A DNA stretch of 64,000 nt from Pollenia angustigena. Taxonomy: Eukaryota; Arthropoda; Insecta; Diptera; Polleniidae. Numbering within the stretch: position 1 is the first letter of the stretch; every line of letters starts with the position of its first letter. Below the pieces are notes generated by a model. That model did not search any database. It saw nothing but the letters and a program-made list of their open reading frames with translations, and had not been told where the DNA came from. The stretch lies in assembly GCA_930367215.1 (NCBI GenBank), contig OV884058.1:202510208-202574207 (forward strand). Direction: 5' to 3'. The translations under genes and the position numbers were made by a program. Below, in pieces: positions 47,163-58,607 of the stretch.

Positions 47163-48409
47163 CTGAAAACACCTGTTCAAACTAAAATTAAAATAAAATA
47201 ACCAACATGTAATAAAAACTTCCTTAAACCAAACAAAAATCATTTTTAAAATTTTTCTCTAGCACAATTGCCACACTCTTAAGTTCCCTTTTGAACGCCA
47301 ACTACCATCACCCATAACAGCGAACCATATTTGGTTACACTAATTTTGGGTGTGTTACCAACTCTTTTCAAAATATTCATACTGTATTTTGCCACTTTGT
47401 CTGATAATTTTGTATGAAAATATCAAAAAATAAAAGCCATGGCAGAGTGCGTGATTATAATTTGTTTAAAATGACTGTGAAATAAGTCGTGACTTATGCA
47501 TTTGATTGGCCTACAAAATCGTTTGAAAATAAACACCGAAAGTAAAAGAACTGGTCATACCTTTGGCCAGGTTGTATTGCAAATATTCAATACAAATTTT
47601 TTATTGTATTTGTTTTGATATTTTCTTTTAATTTTTTTATGTTTTTTGGTTGTTGTTTGTTGGTTTTTCAATTATGGTGTTTTGGGTTAATAACCCAATT
47701 AAATTTTTTAGACTGTTTTTCAATAATAAAAAGTTTGTATTTGGTATAAATAAAATTATGTAATTTTTTGTTGTTGCTATTTTGATTTTATTGTATAATA
47801 AAGTTTTAAAAATAGCAAGAAATAAACAAACAAAAACGAAATTAATAGCGTTAATTTGAAAAATAGTATTTACTTTTAATGGCATTTAAGTTTATGTTGG
47901 CAATACTGTTAACAAAGTACTTAATTAGATCAATTAATAATGAAACAATGAAAATTGATCTGGATAAAGGATAAAGTTTAATTATAAGCTTTTCAAGCGT
48001 TTTTTTAGGAATAACAGTATAACAGGGGATTTCCGATTAAAATTAAAACCATGCTCAGTGTTGCCGCTGGCCAATCCAGCTGGAAAAAGACAATTTGTTG
48101 ATGTTTATAGTTCGTTGTTTTTTAATTTTTTTTTATTTATGTGCTGGCTCAGACACATTAAGTTCGACTCGTCAAGACTTAAGTTTTTAGGAGGGAGGGG
48201 AAAAGATAATGGTGAGGTTAACCGTACAGTAGTTACCGTTTTGTACGGTAATTTTTGGCCCCAAGAGTAACAACGTAATTTCATTTAAAATACGGTAATT
48301 TAAAGAAATTGAAGTTTTGAGAGGTGATTTTCAAAAAAAAAAAATAAATGCCAAAGAGTAAAGACTATAATGTTTGTTTTGGTAACACTGATAAGTGAAA
48401 TATATTAAA
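47163..48409. other. no gene; one MITE fragment
   Basis: AT-rich. At about 48135-48205 a half copy of the MITE at 20488-20629 is visible (GTTCGACTCGTCAAGACTTA, then TTTTTAGGAGGGAGGGGAAA). Confidence 0.5.
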
Positions 48410-48925
48410 AATTAAATTACTTATTGTTCGAAAATAACCGCTAAATATCGCTCCTTAGTGTTCGGTTCGGTAGATTTGAGCAAACCACAAACGCAATAGT
48501 GTTTGTGTAGAAAATCATTAAAAAATAACGTTTCCCTCTTAGTCATCTTTCGAACACAAAAATATTACTGTTTTTATCAAACTCAACAAAAGATGACAAC
48601 TTTTAATTCCGTTCGGTTTTGTTTTATTAATCAACAAACTTCATTGTGTTCGGTTCGGCTCATTAATATTAGTTGCGCCCTTTTGGCTGGCAAAACAAAA
48701 ATACACATACGAAAAAAAAACAAATAGCCAGCAAACCAGTTTTACACAAACAAAACATATACACAATACTCACACAAGCTGTTCGTGTTGTGTTCTTTGC
48801 TAAATTTGTTGTTTGTTTATTTTTTTTATCAGTGTAAAAAAAAAACATTATAGAACATTAAAATATAATGTTTGTCTGCAGTATCACTACAATTGTTCTG
48901 TTTTTTAACGAAGAACAGAAACTAG
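48410..48925 (-). repeat. diverged copy of the CAGTGTTCG hAT MITE
   Basis: Inverted relative to 53513-54049. TGTTCGAAAATAACCGCTAA at the left and AACAATTGTAGTGATACTG (complement) at the right correspond to its two halves. The right terminus is missing and no 8-bp duplication is seen. Confidence 0.65.
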
Positions 48926-48929
48926 ATTT

Positions 48930-49560
48930 TAAAATTTCGTGAAGATCGGTCCATAACTTACCCCATATAAACCCTACTGCCGGAAAACAGTTTAGTACGC
49001 CTAAGATCATAATTAATAATGCTATCATAACAAAATTTGATACATCACAGTTTTATACGACTAGAAATAAGACTATAAGATTTTGTGAAGATCGGTCCAT
49101 TATTAACCATAGGCCCCATATAAACCCTACTCCCGGAAAATAGTTATGTGCGCCTTAAACCGTACAAAATAATGCTATCAGAAAAAAAATTTAATTTAAC
49201 ACAGTTTTATATTACTAAAAATCACACTTATAAATTTCGTGATGATCGGTCCATAATTTACTATAGACCTCATATAAAGCCCACTCTGGTAAAATAATTA
49301 AATACGCCTAAAACCGTAGCAGATATAGATATTGCGGTAAACTTTCTTCCAACTCAGCTTCTTATGGTCAGAAAAAATCGTATGCAATTTTGTGACATAC
49401 GGTCCATAATTTACCTTAGATCCCATTTTAGCTAAAACTAATTGCTCCGCTTTATTGAAATTTATGTTTTTTAATACTAGAAATCTCTCTGTAGAATTTC
49501 GGGATGATTGGTTCATACCTTACCATGGCTCCAATATAAATTCGCCTCCTGAAAATCATT
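48930..49560 (+). repeat. degenerate tandem repeat, units of about 140 bp
   Basis: TTTCGTGAAGATCGGTCCAT followed by CCCCATATAAACCC and GTACGCCTAA recurs four to five times with heavy divergence (about 48937, 49087, 49230, 49385, 49497). Non-coding. Confidence 0.6.
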
Positions 49561-49732
49561 TAAGTTCGGCTTAAACTGTTACGAATCATGATATTTTACT
49601 CAAACTATTAAAAATTGCTAAAAAAAAAAGTCATAAAACTTTCTGATTGTCAGTCAATTGTTAAATATATGTCTTAACCGCATCCAATTTTAATGCAGAT
49701 GTCTGTTTTTATAAAGATAAATTTATAATAAA

Positions 49733-51030
49733 CTAGCTTAACCCGGTGCGCTTCGCTACACTGCTTTAACCACTTTATCGGTTGAGAGATATTTAATAAA
49801 TGCATCCTATGGAAGGTATTTTCCCTCTGCGCCTACCCGCTTTATTTTTATTTTCAAAAGTGAAGTATACCATAAGAGTGACTTCTACAAAGTTTGAACT
49901 TTCTCACTATAACAGTTTTTAGATATTCGATATTAAACATTGGCGTCCTATGGGGGGTAACACTTCCCCCCCTGCTATTTTATTTCAATTTTGGGGCTCA
50001 GAAGATCCTATTACCAAAAGTTTAACAAATTGCTTGCAGCGGCTCTTATTAATATTTCTATATATGAGGGGTACTGCTCCTTCTCTGGCTACCCCGCCCA
50101 TTTCTATATTGAAATTTATAGTTTACCATTATAGTAGCTTTAACCACGTTTGAAGACTATCCCTTTAATTGTTCTTCAGTTGAGCGATATTTAATATATG
50201 GATCCTATGGGAGGTATTTCCCCCTACGCCTACCCGCTTTATTTCTATTTTCAAAAGTGTAATATACCATAAGAGTGACTTCTGCAAATTGTGAACATTC
50301 TCACTATAACAGTTCTTAAGATATGCGATATTAAACAATGGCACCATATGGGGGGTATTTTGGGGCTCAGAGGATCCTACTACTAAAAGTTCAACAAAAT
50401 GCGTTCAGCGGCTCTTAATTATATTTCTATCTATTAGGGGTACTGCTCTGTCAACCCCGCCCATTTTTATATTGAAATTTATAGTTTACCATAACAGTAG
50501 CTTTAACCACGTTTGAAGACTCTCCCTTTAATAGTTCTACAGTTGAGCTATATTTTACATATGCATCCTATGGGAGGTATTTCCCCCCTGCGCCTACCCG
50601 CTTTTTTTTATTTTCAATAGTGAAGAATAGCATAAGAGTGACTTCCACAAAGTTTGAACATTGTCAGTACAACAGTTCATATGATAAGCGATATTAAATA
50701 TTGGCGTCCTATGGGGGGAACCACTTCCCCTGCTGCTATTTTATTTCAATTTTGGGGCTCAGAAGATCCTTCTACGAAAATTTCAACAAAATGAGTGCAG
50801 CGGCTCTTAAGATATGCGATATTTAATATTGGCATCCAATAGGGGGTACAAATTCCCCTGCCCCTATCGAAAAAATAAGTAGCCTATTTTATTTTTAGGG
50901 CTCACGTTATGTTACTGTAAAAATTTCAGGAAAATCGGTTCAGTACTTTAGGAGTCTATAAGCCAACAAACAAACAAACATACAAACATTTTTCATTTTT
51001 ATATATATAGAAGATAGAAGATAGACATCA
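49733..51030 (+). repeat. dispersed repeat with three long tandem units
   Basis: Begins TAACCCGGTGCGCTTCGCTAC. Three units of about 360-396 bp (GCCTACCCGCTTT at about 49833, 50229 and 50592) repeat phrases such as TATGGGAGGTATTTCCCCC and TTTGGGGCTCAGAAGATCC. It ends with ACAAACAAACATACAAACA, TTTTCATTTTTATATATATA and GAAGATAGAAGATAG. Transposon class not established. Confidence 0.65.
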
Positions 51031-51039
51031 TACAAATAT

Positions 51040-51120
51040 TACTGCTAAAACATTCGAACTGTCGGTGGAGAGTATCAAAGATTCGGAACAGCCGAATATA
51101 GCACTCTAGCTTGTTTTTCC
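51040..51120 (-). repeat. 5' end fragment of the dispersed fly-type repeat
   Basis: Minus strand reads AGAGTGCTATATTCGGCTGT, the start seen at 23396 and 51424. Confidence 0.55.
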
Positions 51121-51529
51121 TAAAACTTGTCATTTTTATCACACATGCATTCACACTATCAGACTTTTACATATTACTTGAGTTTTTGACATGTATTAAT
51201 ACAAAGTATAATAGTTTAAACTAGCCTTAAGCGAGAATACTTAAGTAAGGAACAGAATAGTCGCTGTAGTACAACGCACACAGGTGCCAATCAAATAAAT
51301 TTCAAATATGTAACAGTGCTTTTGTAGTGACGCGTTGAAATTAAACATTGTAGGGAAAAAGTGGAAAAAATAGTCAAAAAAAACTTTTCGATGTTAAATG
51401 CGATTTACCGAAAGTAATAAAAAACCAAGTAAGAGTGCTATATTCGGCTGTGCCGAATCTTATATACCCTTCACCACTGTGCGAGCAGAATACAGAGCAA
51501 CTAAATAATTTTTACATATACATACATAC

Positions 51530-51790
51530 ATATCGTTACTTTAATATAGAAAAGCCCTAACTAACATTTTCCTTACTTTACAGGAGAAGGAAAAACTTAA
51601 TAAAATTTGTAGTATTGTAGTTGCGATTTTTTTAAACGCAGTTTTTTAGTAAATTGCTTAGAGAACTTAATAAAAAACTGCGTTAAAAAAAAATCGCGAC
51701 TACAAGACTATAATTTTTATTAAGTTTTTTCTTCTCCTGTAAAGTAAGGAAAACGTTAGTTAGGGCTTTTCTATATTAAAGTAACGATAT
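51530..51790. mobile_element. 261-bp palindromic MITE
   Basis: ATATCGTTACTTTAATATAG at the left and its exact complement at the right, with pairing through almost the entire length (TTTACAGGAGAAGGAAAAAC / TTTTTTCTTCTCCTGTAAA). Target duplication not clear. Confidence 0.8.
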
Positions 51791-51892
51791 TTACAATACT
51801 TAAAACTTTATTATAAATGAAATTTAAAAAGCGAAAACTGGTAAATATTTTTTTAAATCGTTTTTAGAACATATAAAAAAATGTATGTTTAA

Positions 51893-51965
51893 AAAACCAA
51901 GATTCGAACCAGTGAGCTCACAGTTTCTAACTTAATACACCCCCTAGAAAACTGAACCATGAGCG
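51893..51965 (-). repeat. tRNA-like segment
   Basis: Minus strand has TGGTTCAGTTTTC (A-box-like) and, about 45 bases later, GGTTCGAATCTTGG (B-box). Probably a SINE head or tRNA relic. Confidence 0.45.
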
Positions 51966-53512
51966 AACGCTGTTTAAATATCATTAAAATGAAATATGTG
52001 CCGTTTACTGTTTACAACTCAACAGTTTTTTGTTTGTTTTCTTTTTGTAAAGGCATGTTGTCATACCGTAGATTTATCTCTTTTGGCGAGTTTTTAAGTA
52101 GCAAAAAAACACAAAAATTCCTAGTTTCTAATTGTTAAAAATATTTCGTTAAATATATGCGTTATGCTAGTGTATGTAAACAAATGCGAAGGGGGGGAGA
52201 AGACACGACAACCGGATTTGAACTTCGCTTTTCATAAGGACCCAGAATATATATATATACTTTATAGGGTGTAGGACCTTCGGTGAAGGGTATAAAAAAC
52301 AAACTTATTTAAAAAAAAGAGTAATTTTTGGGATTTCAGTATTTTGGTCATAACTCTGCTATTTCCTAACCGATTTGACAGATTTATATACCGACGTGTT
52401 AAAGAAGAAATTTGCCAGTTATTTTGGTTATAAAACTTGGACTCGAGAAGATCTATGGTTACCGAAAATGGGTATTTTTCAAAAAAAAATTAATATTTTG
52501 GTCATAACTTTTTCAGAAAATATTTTTATTAAAAATTTCCGATCTTTTGATATATAAGGCGTAACCATAGGTCATATTACAGTAAAAAAATTCAGGTTTT
52601 TATACAATTTGTAATACTTTTTGTATGGGAGGTACCACGCTTACTTCTCCAATACCGCCCATATTTTGTGGGATGGTATGTATTTATAACCTAAATGTTT
52701 GTACTTAATTTGAAAACTTTGGCTCTTGGCGTTCTTCAGATATACAGAAAAAAGTAATAAAAATACAACAACCACAAGGGATTTCTTGGAAAAATTAGAG
52801 GCAGTCGTGGTTTTTTGGTCTTCTCTCAGCCATTGTTGGACCGATCTGGCTGAATTTCAATAGCAAGAAATGGTGGACTATATGTGACATAAATGTAAAA
52901 CCACCTAGCCGCTATCATGTCTGGAGTCTCCGGAAAACACATATCAAACGTAAGACGGACAGACGGATGGACGGACGGACATCGTTAAATCAACTTCTCT
53001 CCTCATAAGGACCCAGAATATATATACTTTATATGGTCTAAGATCACTATTGTAGAAATTACAAACGGAATGACAAACTTATATATACCCTTTTCCACCT
53101 GTGGTGAAGGGTATAAAAATCAGGTGAGTTATATAAAACACATTTCGCCACTATTTATCGCAAAGGTTAACGTGATTTCAACATACGGATGGACAGACGG
53201 ACATGGATACATACATATACTTTGAAATACTCAAGGACATAAATATGTTTATAGTTTATGGGGTCTGAGATGTATATAAAAAAAGTTTCAGACGGAATGA
53301 CGAACTTAATATACCCTTATTAAAAATAATTGTGGTAGAGGGTATGGAAAATTAATCAAAGTTTATGTTGTCGCATTACAACTAATGCGATTCAAGACTT
53401 TGTTTCATCAATAATCATATGAAGTTACTTGAAACCTTTTTATTTTAAGAGCTCGATTTTCTTTTTGTTTTTTTTTTAAGAAAAACTTTTTTTTTTGTTT
53501 TAATGTAAAAAC

Positions 53513-54049
53513 CAGTGTTCGAAAATAAACAGTACATTATTTAACGTTCGGCTCACACACCCAGGAACGATATCTATTTTTTTAGTGATTTTGTAGACAT
53601 ACACAACCCTTAATACCGTTCGTAACTATTTTTAAGAAAAACCGAACATTATATAATGTTCGGTTCTTCGTTAAAAAACAGAACAATTGTAGTGATACTG
53701 TAGACAAACATTATATTTTAATGTTCTATAATGTTTTTTTCGTGTGTGTTTTTTGTTTTTGTAAAAAATGTTTGGTTTTTTTTAACAGCCAAAAGGGACG
53801 AACATTAACGAGCCGAACCGAACACATTGAAGCTTGTGGATTTTCAAAAAAAACCGAATGGAATTAAATATTCACATCTTTTGGTGAGTTTGATAAAAAC
53901 AGTAATATTTTTGTATTCGAAAGATGACTAACAGGGAAACGTTATTTTTTAATGATTTTCTACAAAAACACTATTAGCGTTTGTGTTTTCCACAAATTTA
54001 CCGAACCGAACATTAAGAAACGATATTTAGTGTTTATTTTCGAACACTG
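53513..54049. mobile_element. 537-bp hAT-type MITE, 8-bp duplication
   Basis: Ends CAGTGTTCGAAAATAAAC / GTTTATTTTCGAACACTG, flanked exactly by GTAAAAAC (53505-53512, 54050-54057). Interior is rich in CGAAC/GTTCGG motifs and non-coding. Relatives at 44500-44680 and 48410-48925. Confidence 0.9.
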
Positions 54050-54067
54050 GTAAAAACTAATAATATT

Positions 54068-54718
54068 GGCCCATAATCATAGTCAAACGCTAAAGTCGGT
54101 TCTATTTAAAAACATTCTTTTAAATATTTTGCTATTATAGTCGAAACTAAAGTATGTTTTAAATTGAACCGACTTTAACTGGGTGCCACCTCAAATGTAG
54201 CAAATTTTGCATACAACATACAACAAAATATAAGCAAGTGGCAACTTTAAGCAGCCGACATTGAAAATTAAAATATAAATAAAACACTGCATATCTTGTA
54301 CGGTTGAAACACGCAATATGATTTTATGTAGAAAGCAACAACAAAATTACAAAACTTTGTGTAAAACGCTAGGCCAAAATTGCCTAGCGTTTTACACAAT
54401 TAGGGCCTATACATATGTATTTTGTGTTTCTTTCCATAAAAGTTTTCCTGCAAATCATTAATAATTGCAAAATATCAGCCAACATCTTATAACATAAACA
54501 TTTTTAACTTTTTGCAAGTACTTTTTTATTTGGCGAAAAACAGCTGATGCTGTTGTTAAATGAGTTAAACACAACTTCAGCTGGTTTTAAAATTAACATC
54601 GGGTTTAACGTGTAAAGTATGCTTTTGCTTGTCTATAGTAGATCAAAAGCATATTTTTAATAAAAGTTTACTTTAGAACTCTTAAAGTATGCTTTGTTTA
54701 TGACTATAATTATGGGCC
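54068..54718. mobile_element. 651-bp inverted-repeat element, ATT duplication
   Basis: Ends GGCCCATAATCATAGTC / GACTATAATTATGGGCC, flanked by ATT at 54065-54067 and 54719-54721. Inside, CTTTAGTTTCGACTATAATA-like and AAAGTATGCTTT phrases pair again. Contains the perfect hairpin at 54357-54399. Confidence 0.75.
54357..54399. repeat. perfect 18-bp hairpin
   Basis: TTGTGTAAAACGCTAGGC at 54357-54374 pairs with 54382-54399 around a 7-base loop (CAAAATT). Lies in the centre of the inverted-repeat element, so it is probably a structural part or a very short nested MITE. Confidence 0.8.
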
Positions 54719-55114
54719 ATTGTTGTTGAAAAACATAAATAACTATTGACTGCCAGCCGTCGTCAACGGCGGTGAGTGTTAAACGGCAAGCTCCTCTGAA
54801 GAGTCCAGGAAAACTTTTTGATTTTTAGTAATTGGTGGTAGTTATTTCATACGTTACATGGTAAGAAGTTGTCATTAAAATTGTCATTATTTTGAAAACT
54901 TCAATAAGTACTTACAAGTAATGATCACAGCAACTACTTATTATTTTCACTACTAAATATTTTTTTTTTTTACTCTCAATTACTACCCAGCAAAAACTTA
55001 CATTGCAAAGTAATGAGTTAAAAAGCTAATATAACGACTCTTCACTACTTATACATTGGCATTTTAACTCATTATTTTAACACGGTGATGTCATTGGAGG
55101 CAAGTACTTACCAC

Positions 55115-56279
55115 CAGAGAAGCAAGCTGTAACGGCGCGGCTGACGGCTAGCCGCTCCGCCGATTTTTTTCGACAAGCCGCGCCGCTGCCGATATACTCA
55201 GCTGATCGACGGCTCAATTGCTAGCTGATTATCTTTTTTTCTATTTTTTTTTATATTAAGCCAAAATTAGTTATTTAATTAATTTTTGATATTTTTTAAT
55301 ATTATTTAAGTTAGTGAATACTTACGAAAATCGGTATTTAATTAATTTTGTAGCACTGTTGCCTTATACAAATACTTAAAGAGTTTTAACGAAACTTTTT
55401 TGTATTTTGCATGTGGAAAAGGTGGTTAAGGCCCGTTTTCACAACTAACCGTATATAAGTGTACCATTATTACAGCTTTACTTTAACATACCAGGTAGGT
55501 TAAACCTTAATTTACTTTGTCGCTCTTTACGATTGAGCTTTGAGTTTTAATAATGGAAAACTTTTTAAAAGGCCTGTTAAAGTCTACTTTTAGCTATCGG
55601 TAAGTTGTGAAAACGGGCCTAAGTGCAGTGTTTAAAAAGCTGCAGTTAAGATAGTAAAAGTCATAAGATTGTGCTGTTACTTCGACTTCTTCATTTGTCA
55701 TTGGACAAAAATAAACTTTTGCCTTTACTTCTGATTCATTAAATGAAAACAGTCGCAGTCAAGGCAAAAACAAAAAGTTGTACACAACAAAGAACATCTG
55801 CAGTCGACATGTTCGTTAATTTTCCCTAAAGTAGTTACACAAAGGTGTTACAAAATATCGGATTAAATAAAACAAATATTTTTATAAAAAATAATGGACC
55901 ACAAACTTAATTAATAAATAACAAAAAAAATTAATTAATTTACTATTTAAAAATGCCTGATGTTTCTAAATTTTAAGAAAATCTTATTGTAATATCTTTT
56001 AGTGACCGTAGTACAACTAACAAGGTATTTGCTGTAAATAGTTTTTTTTTAATCTAAAAATTTAATTTATCTTTTATAAAATCTTTACTTTTTAAACGAA
56101 TAAATTATTAGTTGTCTTTTTGTTTTGTTTATCTACATATATGTTCACTGTACATAAGTTCGGCGCAGCCGAATATTTTTTTTAGTCTTCAAAAAAATCG
56201 GCGCAAAGCAGCTCAGCCGCCGCCGAATATTTTTGGTCTTCAGCCGCCACCGAAAATTTTTAATCGGCTTGCTTCTCTG
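55115..56279. mobile_element. 1165-bp hAT-type non-autonomous element, 8-bp duplication
   Basis: Ends CAGAGAAGCAAGC / GCTTGCTTCTCTG, flanked exactly by CTTACCAC (55107-55114, 56280-56287). Subterminal regions are GC-rich with GGCGCGGC and GCCGCCGCC motifs, unlike the AT-rich interior. No transposase. Carries a smaller MITE at 55430-55619. Confidence 0.9.
55430..55619. mobile_element. 190-bp MITE, TAA duplication
   Basis: Ends GGCCCGTTTTCACAACT / AGTTGTGAAAACGGGCC (one spacer difference), flanked by TAA at 55427-55429 and 55620-55622. PIF/Harbinger-like and inserted into the hAT element. Confidence 0.85.
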
Positions 56280-56519
56280 CTTACCACCCTCGCTTACAAA
56301 TAGGGAGTTAAATAAGTTATTACCACATTCGCTTACAAATAGGGACTTAAATAACTTATTACTCCGATGTCACCAAAATTACAACTAACATGTAATGACT
56401 TTAAAAAAAAAAATTTTTTTATTATTTTTTTGTAATTATTTTTTTTTCTATTTTTCTTATATAATTTTTTTCTATTTTTTCTTATTTTATTTTACTTTGT
56501 TTTATTTTTTATTTTTTTT

Positions 56520-56600
56520 CAGTCTCTGGTGGGATTCGATCGCTCAACCTCGGTGCTGATAGACAAGCTCACTACCATCTAGTCTACCGGGGCAGTATAG
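56520..56600 (-). repeat. tRNA-like segment (SINE head)
   Basis: Minus strand has TAGATGGTAGTGAGC followed by GATCGAATCCCACC, a tRNA-like A/B-box order. AT-rich, T-tract-containing sequence lies next to it on the plus-strand left side. Confidence 0.4.
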
Positions 56601-57392
56601 TTTTTATATAAAAAAATATGTTTTTTACTCAATTAAGAACGTAAATATGAGATTAAATTGTCCATAACAACAATAAAAACGTTGATTGAAAGTGGATTGA
56701 AAGCTTTTGTTTCATTACTTTAATGACATTTTTATTGTCATAATGAAAATTTAAATTTATGAAGGCAATTATTGAAATATGTTGCTTTTATAAAAAAAAT
56801 TTTTTAATTCATAAAATTAATGGCATAGATCTAACATTAGATGTATGAAATTATTAAATCTTACATTTTTTAATTGACAATTAAACATTTTTTTTAAGGA
56901 AACTATAATTTTGTATTAATTTATGAATATAGTTATGTTTGTATATTGTTTTTTTATGTTCCCAATTAAAATTTTTTGTTTAACTTGGACAAACTTAAGT
57001 TTTCATATATTTAATGAAAATTTTTAACGTAATTACGAAATCCATTTAGACAATGAAAATTTTCATTTACCCAAGGAAAATTTTTTTATGAAAATGATTC
57101 ATTAAATATATGAAGCATTTTTCTTTCAGTGTAATAAAAAAAAAAAAAAAACAAATTGTAAGAATAAATATTTAAAACCAATTTGTATTAGATTTGAAAA
57201 AAATTAAACCGTAGATGCATTTTATTATGAATGAATTATAAATTTAGTTAATCAACTAATACACAAGTACTTAGGTATCAGATTATATGTCAGCCATTAC
57301 TAAACTACTTCTATGTAATGCAGATGGTATGAAGTAGTCATTGAAAAGTAAGTGGTTCAGTAATGGCAAGTCATTACCAAGTTTTTGCTGGG

Positions 57393-57662
57393 TACTTATA
57401 AGTGGTGTTGTTTTCAGTACTGAATATTTACTGACTGTTAACTTACTAAATAACTACTTATTAGGTATATTAACTAGTGATTTTTTGGCTTCTAGTTAGT
57501 ACTTACAATTCAACTTACTTGTAGTTAAATAATAACTAGATATTTTTTGACTTCTAGTAAGTGTATTGTAAGAACTAAATTCTGTGGACAGACAACTCGA
57601 ACACTAAGTAGTGTTTATTTTCTCCAACATAATTTGCTGACTTACCAGGTAAGTAAAGTTTT
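57393..57662. repeat. degenerate AGTACTTA-type repeats
   Basis: Several variants of TTACTAACTACTT and TTTTTGACTTCTAGTTAGT occur close together. No gene. Confidence 0.4.
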
Positions 57663-57915
57663 TGCTGGAAAATAGTGTGGGTTCTATCGAAACATGTCAG
57701 GGCAGCCTGTCCGTGAAATCTGGATTTGATTCCCAGGTCAATCAAGACTGAAAAATTATCAATAAATTTTAATTAAAATCATGTTGAAAAAATTACTTCT
57801 TTCATAAAAAAATGCAATGAAAATTAAATTTGATGAACTTTAGCCTGATTAAAAAAATTAAATTTTGGATTAAAAACCTTAAACAGTTCAATAAAATAAC
57901 CACATACTAACTATT
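57663..57915 (+). repeat. diverged copy of the SINE-like repeat
   Basis: Opposite orientation to the copies at 4090 and 30379. It reads ATCGAAACATGTCAGGG, then a B-box-like TTTGATTCCCAG, then the same downstream sequence (TTTCATAAAAAAATGCAATG, ATTAAATTTGATGAACTT). The tRNA-like part is in the forward direction here. Confidence 0.65.
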
Positions 57916-57942
57916 ACACTGCTTTATAAATTTTTAATTTGG

Positions 57943-58358
57943 AAAAATACTAAGAACGCCACATGCCTAGATCAGTTAATTGGGACCTCCTGAACATGAA
58001 ACACGCTGTATTTTTTTTCTAAGTACCGTTTTTTAGATAACGGATTTGAAAAAAATCGGATGAAAAACAAAGTTTTTATTCAGGATTTTGTGGAACGAGG
58101 TGCCATAACTCAGCCATTTCTTATCAGATTTTTTAGCATATCGACGGAAAAGGCATTCAATTACCTTTCCAACGATATGCCATTTATCTCGATCAGACTT
58201 TACAGTTGGGCTCCATAAGGGTTTGAGTGGGACCTACACCGATTAACACAAAAGTACCCTAATCTAAAAAACGGTACTTAGAAAAAAAAATTACAGCGTT
58301 TTTCGTGTTCAGGAGGTCCCAATTAACTTATCTAGGCATGTGGCGTTCTTGGTATTTT
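57943..58358. mobile_element. 416-bp inverted-repeat element
   Basis: AATACTAAGAACGCCACATG and its near complement at the right. The arms extend over about 120 bp (GGGACCTCCTGAACATGAAA; CTAAGTACCGTTTTTTAGAT). Probably a MITE with TA at its ends. Confidence 0.7.
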
Positions 58359-58373
58359 TTGGCTGTAAACCAG

Positions 58374-58604
58374 GGGTCTAATCACCGCATACGATATCGA
58401 GCAAAATTGATCGAAATTATTTATGTTAATATCATGAAACTCGATATCGAATGAAATGTATTGAATTTGAAATAATAGCATTCGATATCGGGTAACTCGA
58501 CGTTACATTTATCGAGTTTTCATTCGATACGTCAGTGTCTATCGTATGCAAAACAATTCGATAGTTTATTCGATACGAAAGTATCGAATGCGGTGATAAG
58601 ACCC
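58374..58604. mobile_element. 231-bp MITE, PIF/Harbinger type (CAG duplication)
   Basis: Ends GGGTCTAATCACCGCAT / ATGCGGTGATAAGACCC, flanked by CAG at 58371-58373 and 58605-58607. The interior is rich in ATCGAT and CGATATCG motifs. The same CAG target and GGG start as the MITE at 4159-4387. Confidence 0.85.
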
Positions 58605-58607
58605 CAG

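Larger units (their letters stand above)
51424..53350 (+). repeat. dispersed fly-type repeat, long copy with insertions
   Basis: Begins AAGTAAGAGTGCTATATTCG and CTTATATACCCTTCACC. Its later part (52620-53113) matches 23640-24180, including GACGGACATCGTTAAATCAA and GGACCCAGAATATATATAC. A second truncated end follows at 53114-53350. The copy is interrupted by a MITE at 51530-51790 and a tRNA-like piece at 51893-51965. Confidence 0.65.
54986..57392. mobile_element. composite inverted-repeat element (2.4 kb)
   Basis: CCCAGCAAAAACTTA at 54986-55000 faces AAGTTTTTGCTGGG at 57379-57392, with TA outside each end. Similar AAGTACTTAC and TTACTAACTACTTATTAGG motifs lie inside and around it. It has been invaded by the hAT MITE at 55115-56279 and by a tRNA-like segment near 56520. 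ORFs inside have no protein similarity. Confidence 0.6.

Noticed and set aside
1137..56600. The tRNA-like segments as functional tRNA genes
   Set aside because: A and B boxes are present but none folds into a convincing cloverleaf with paired acceptor stem, and most sit in repeats.
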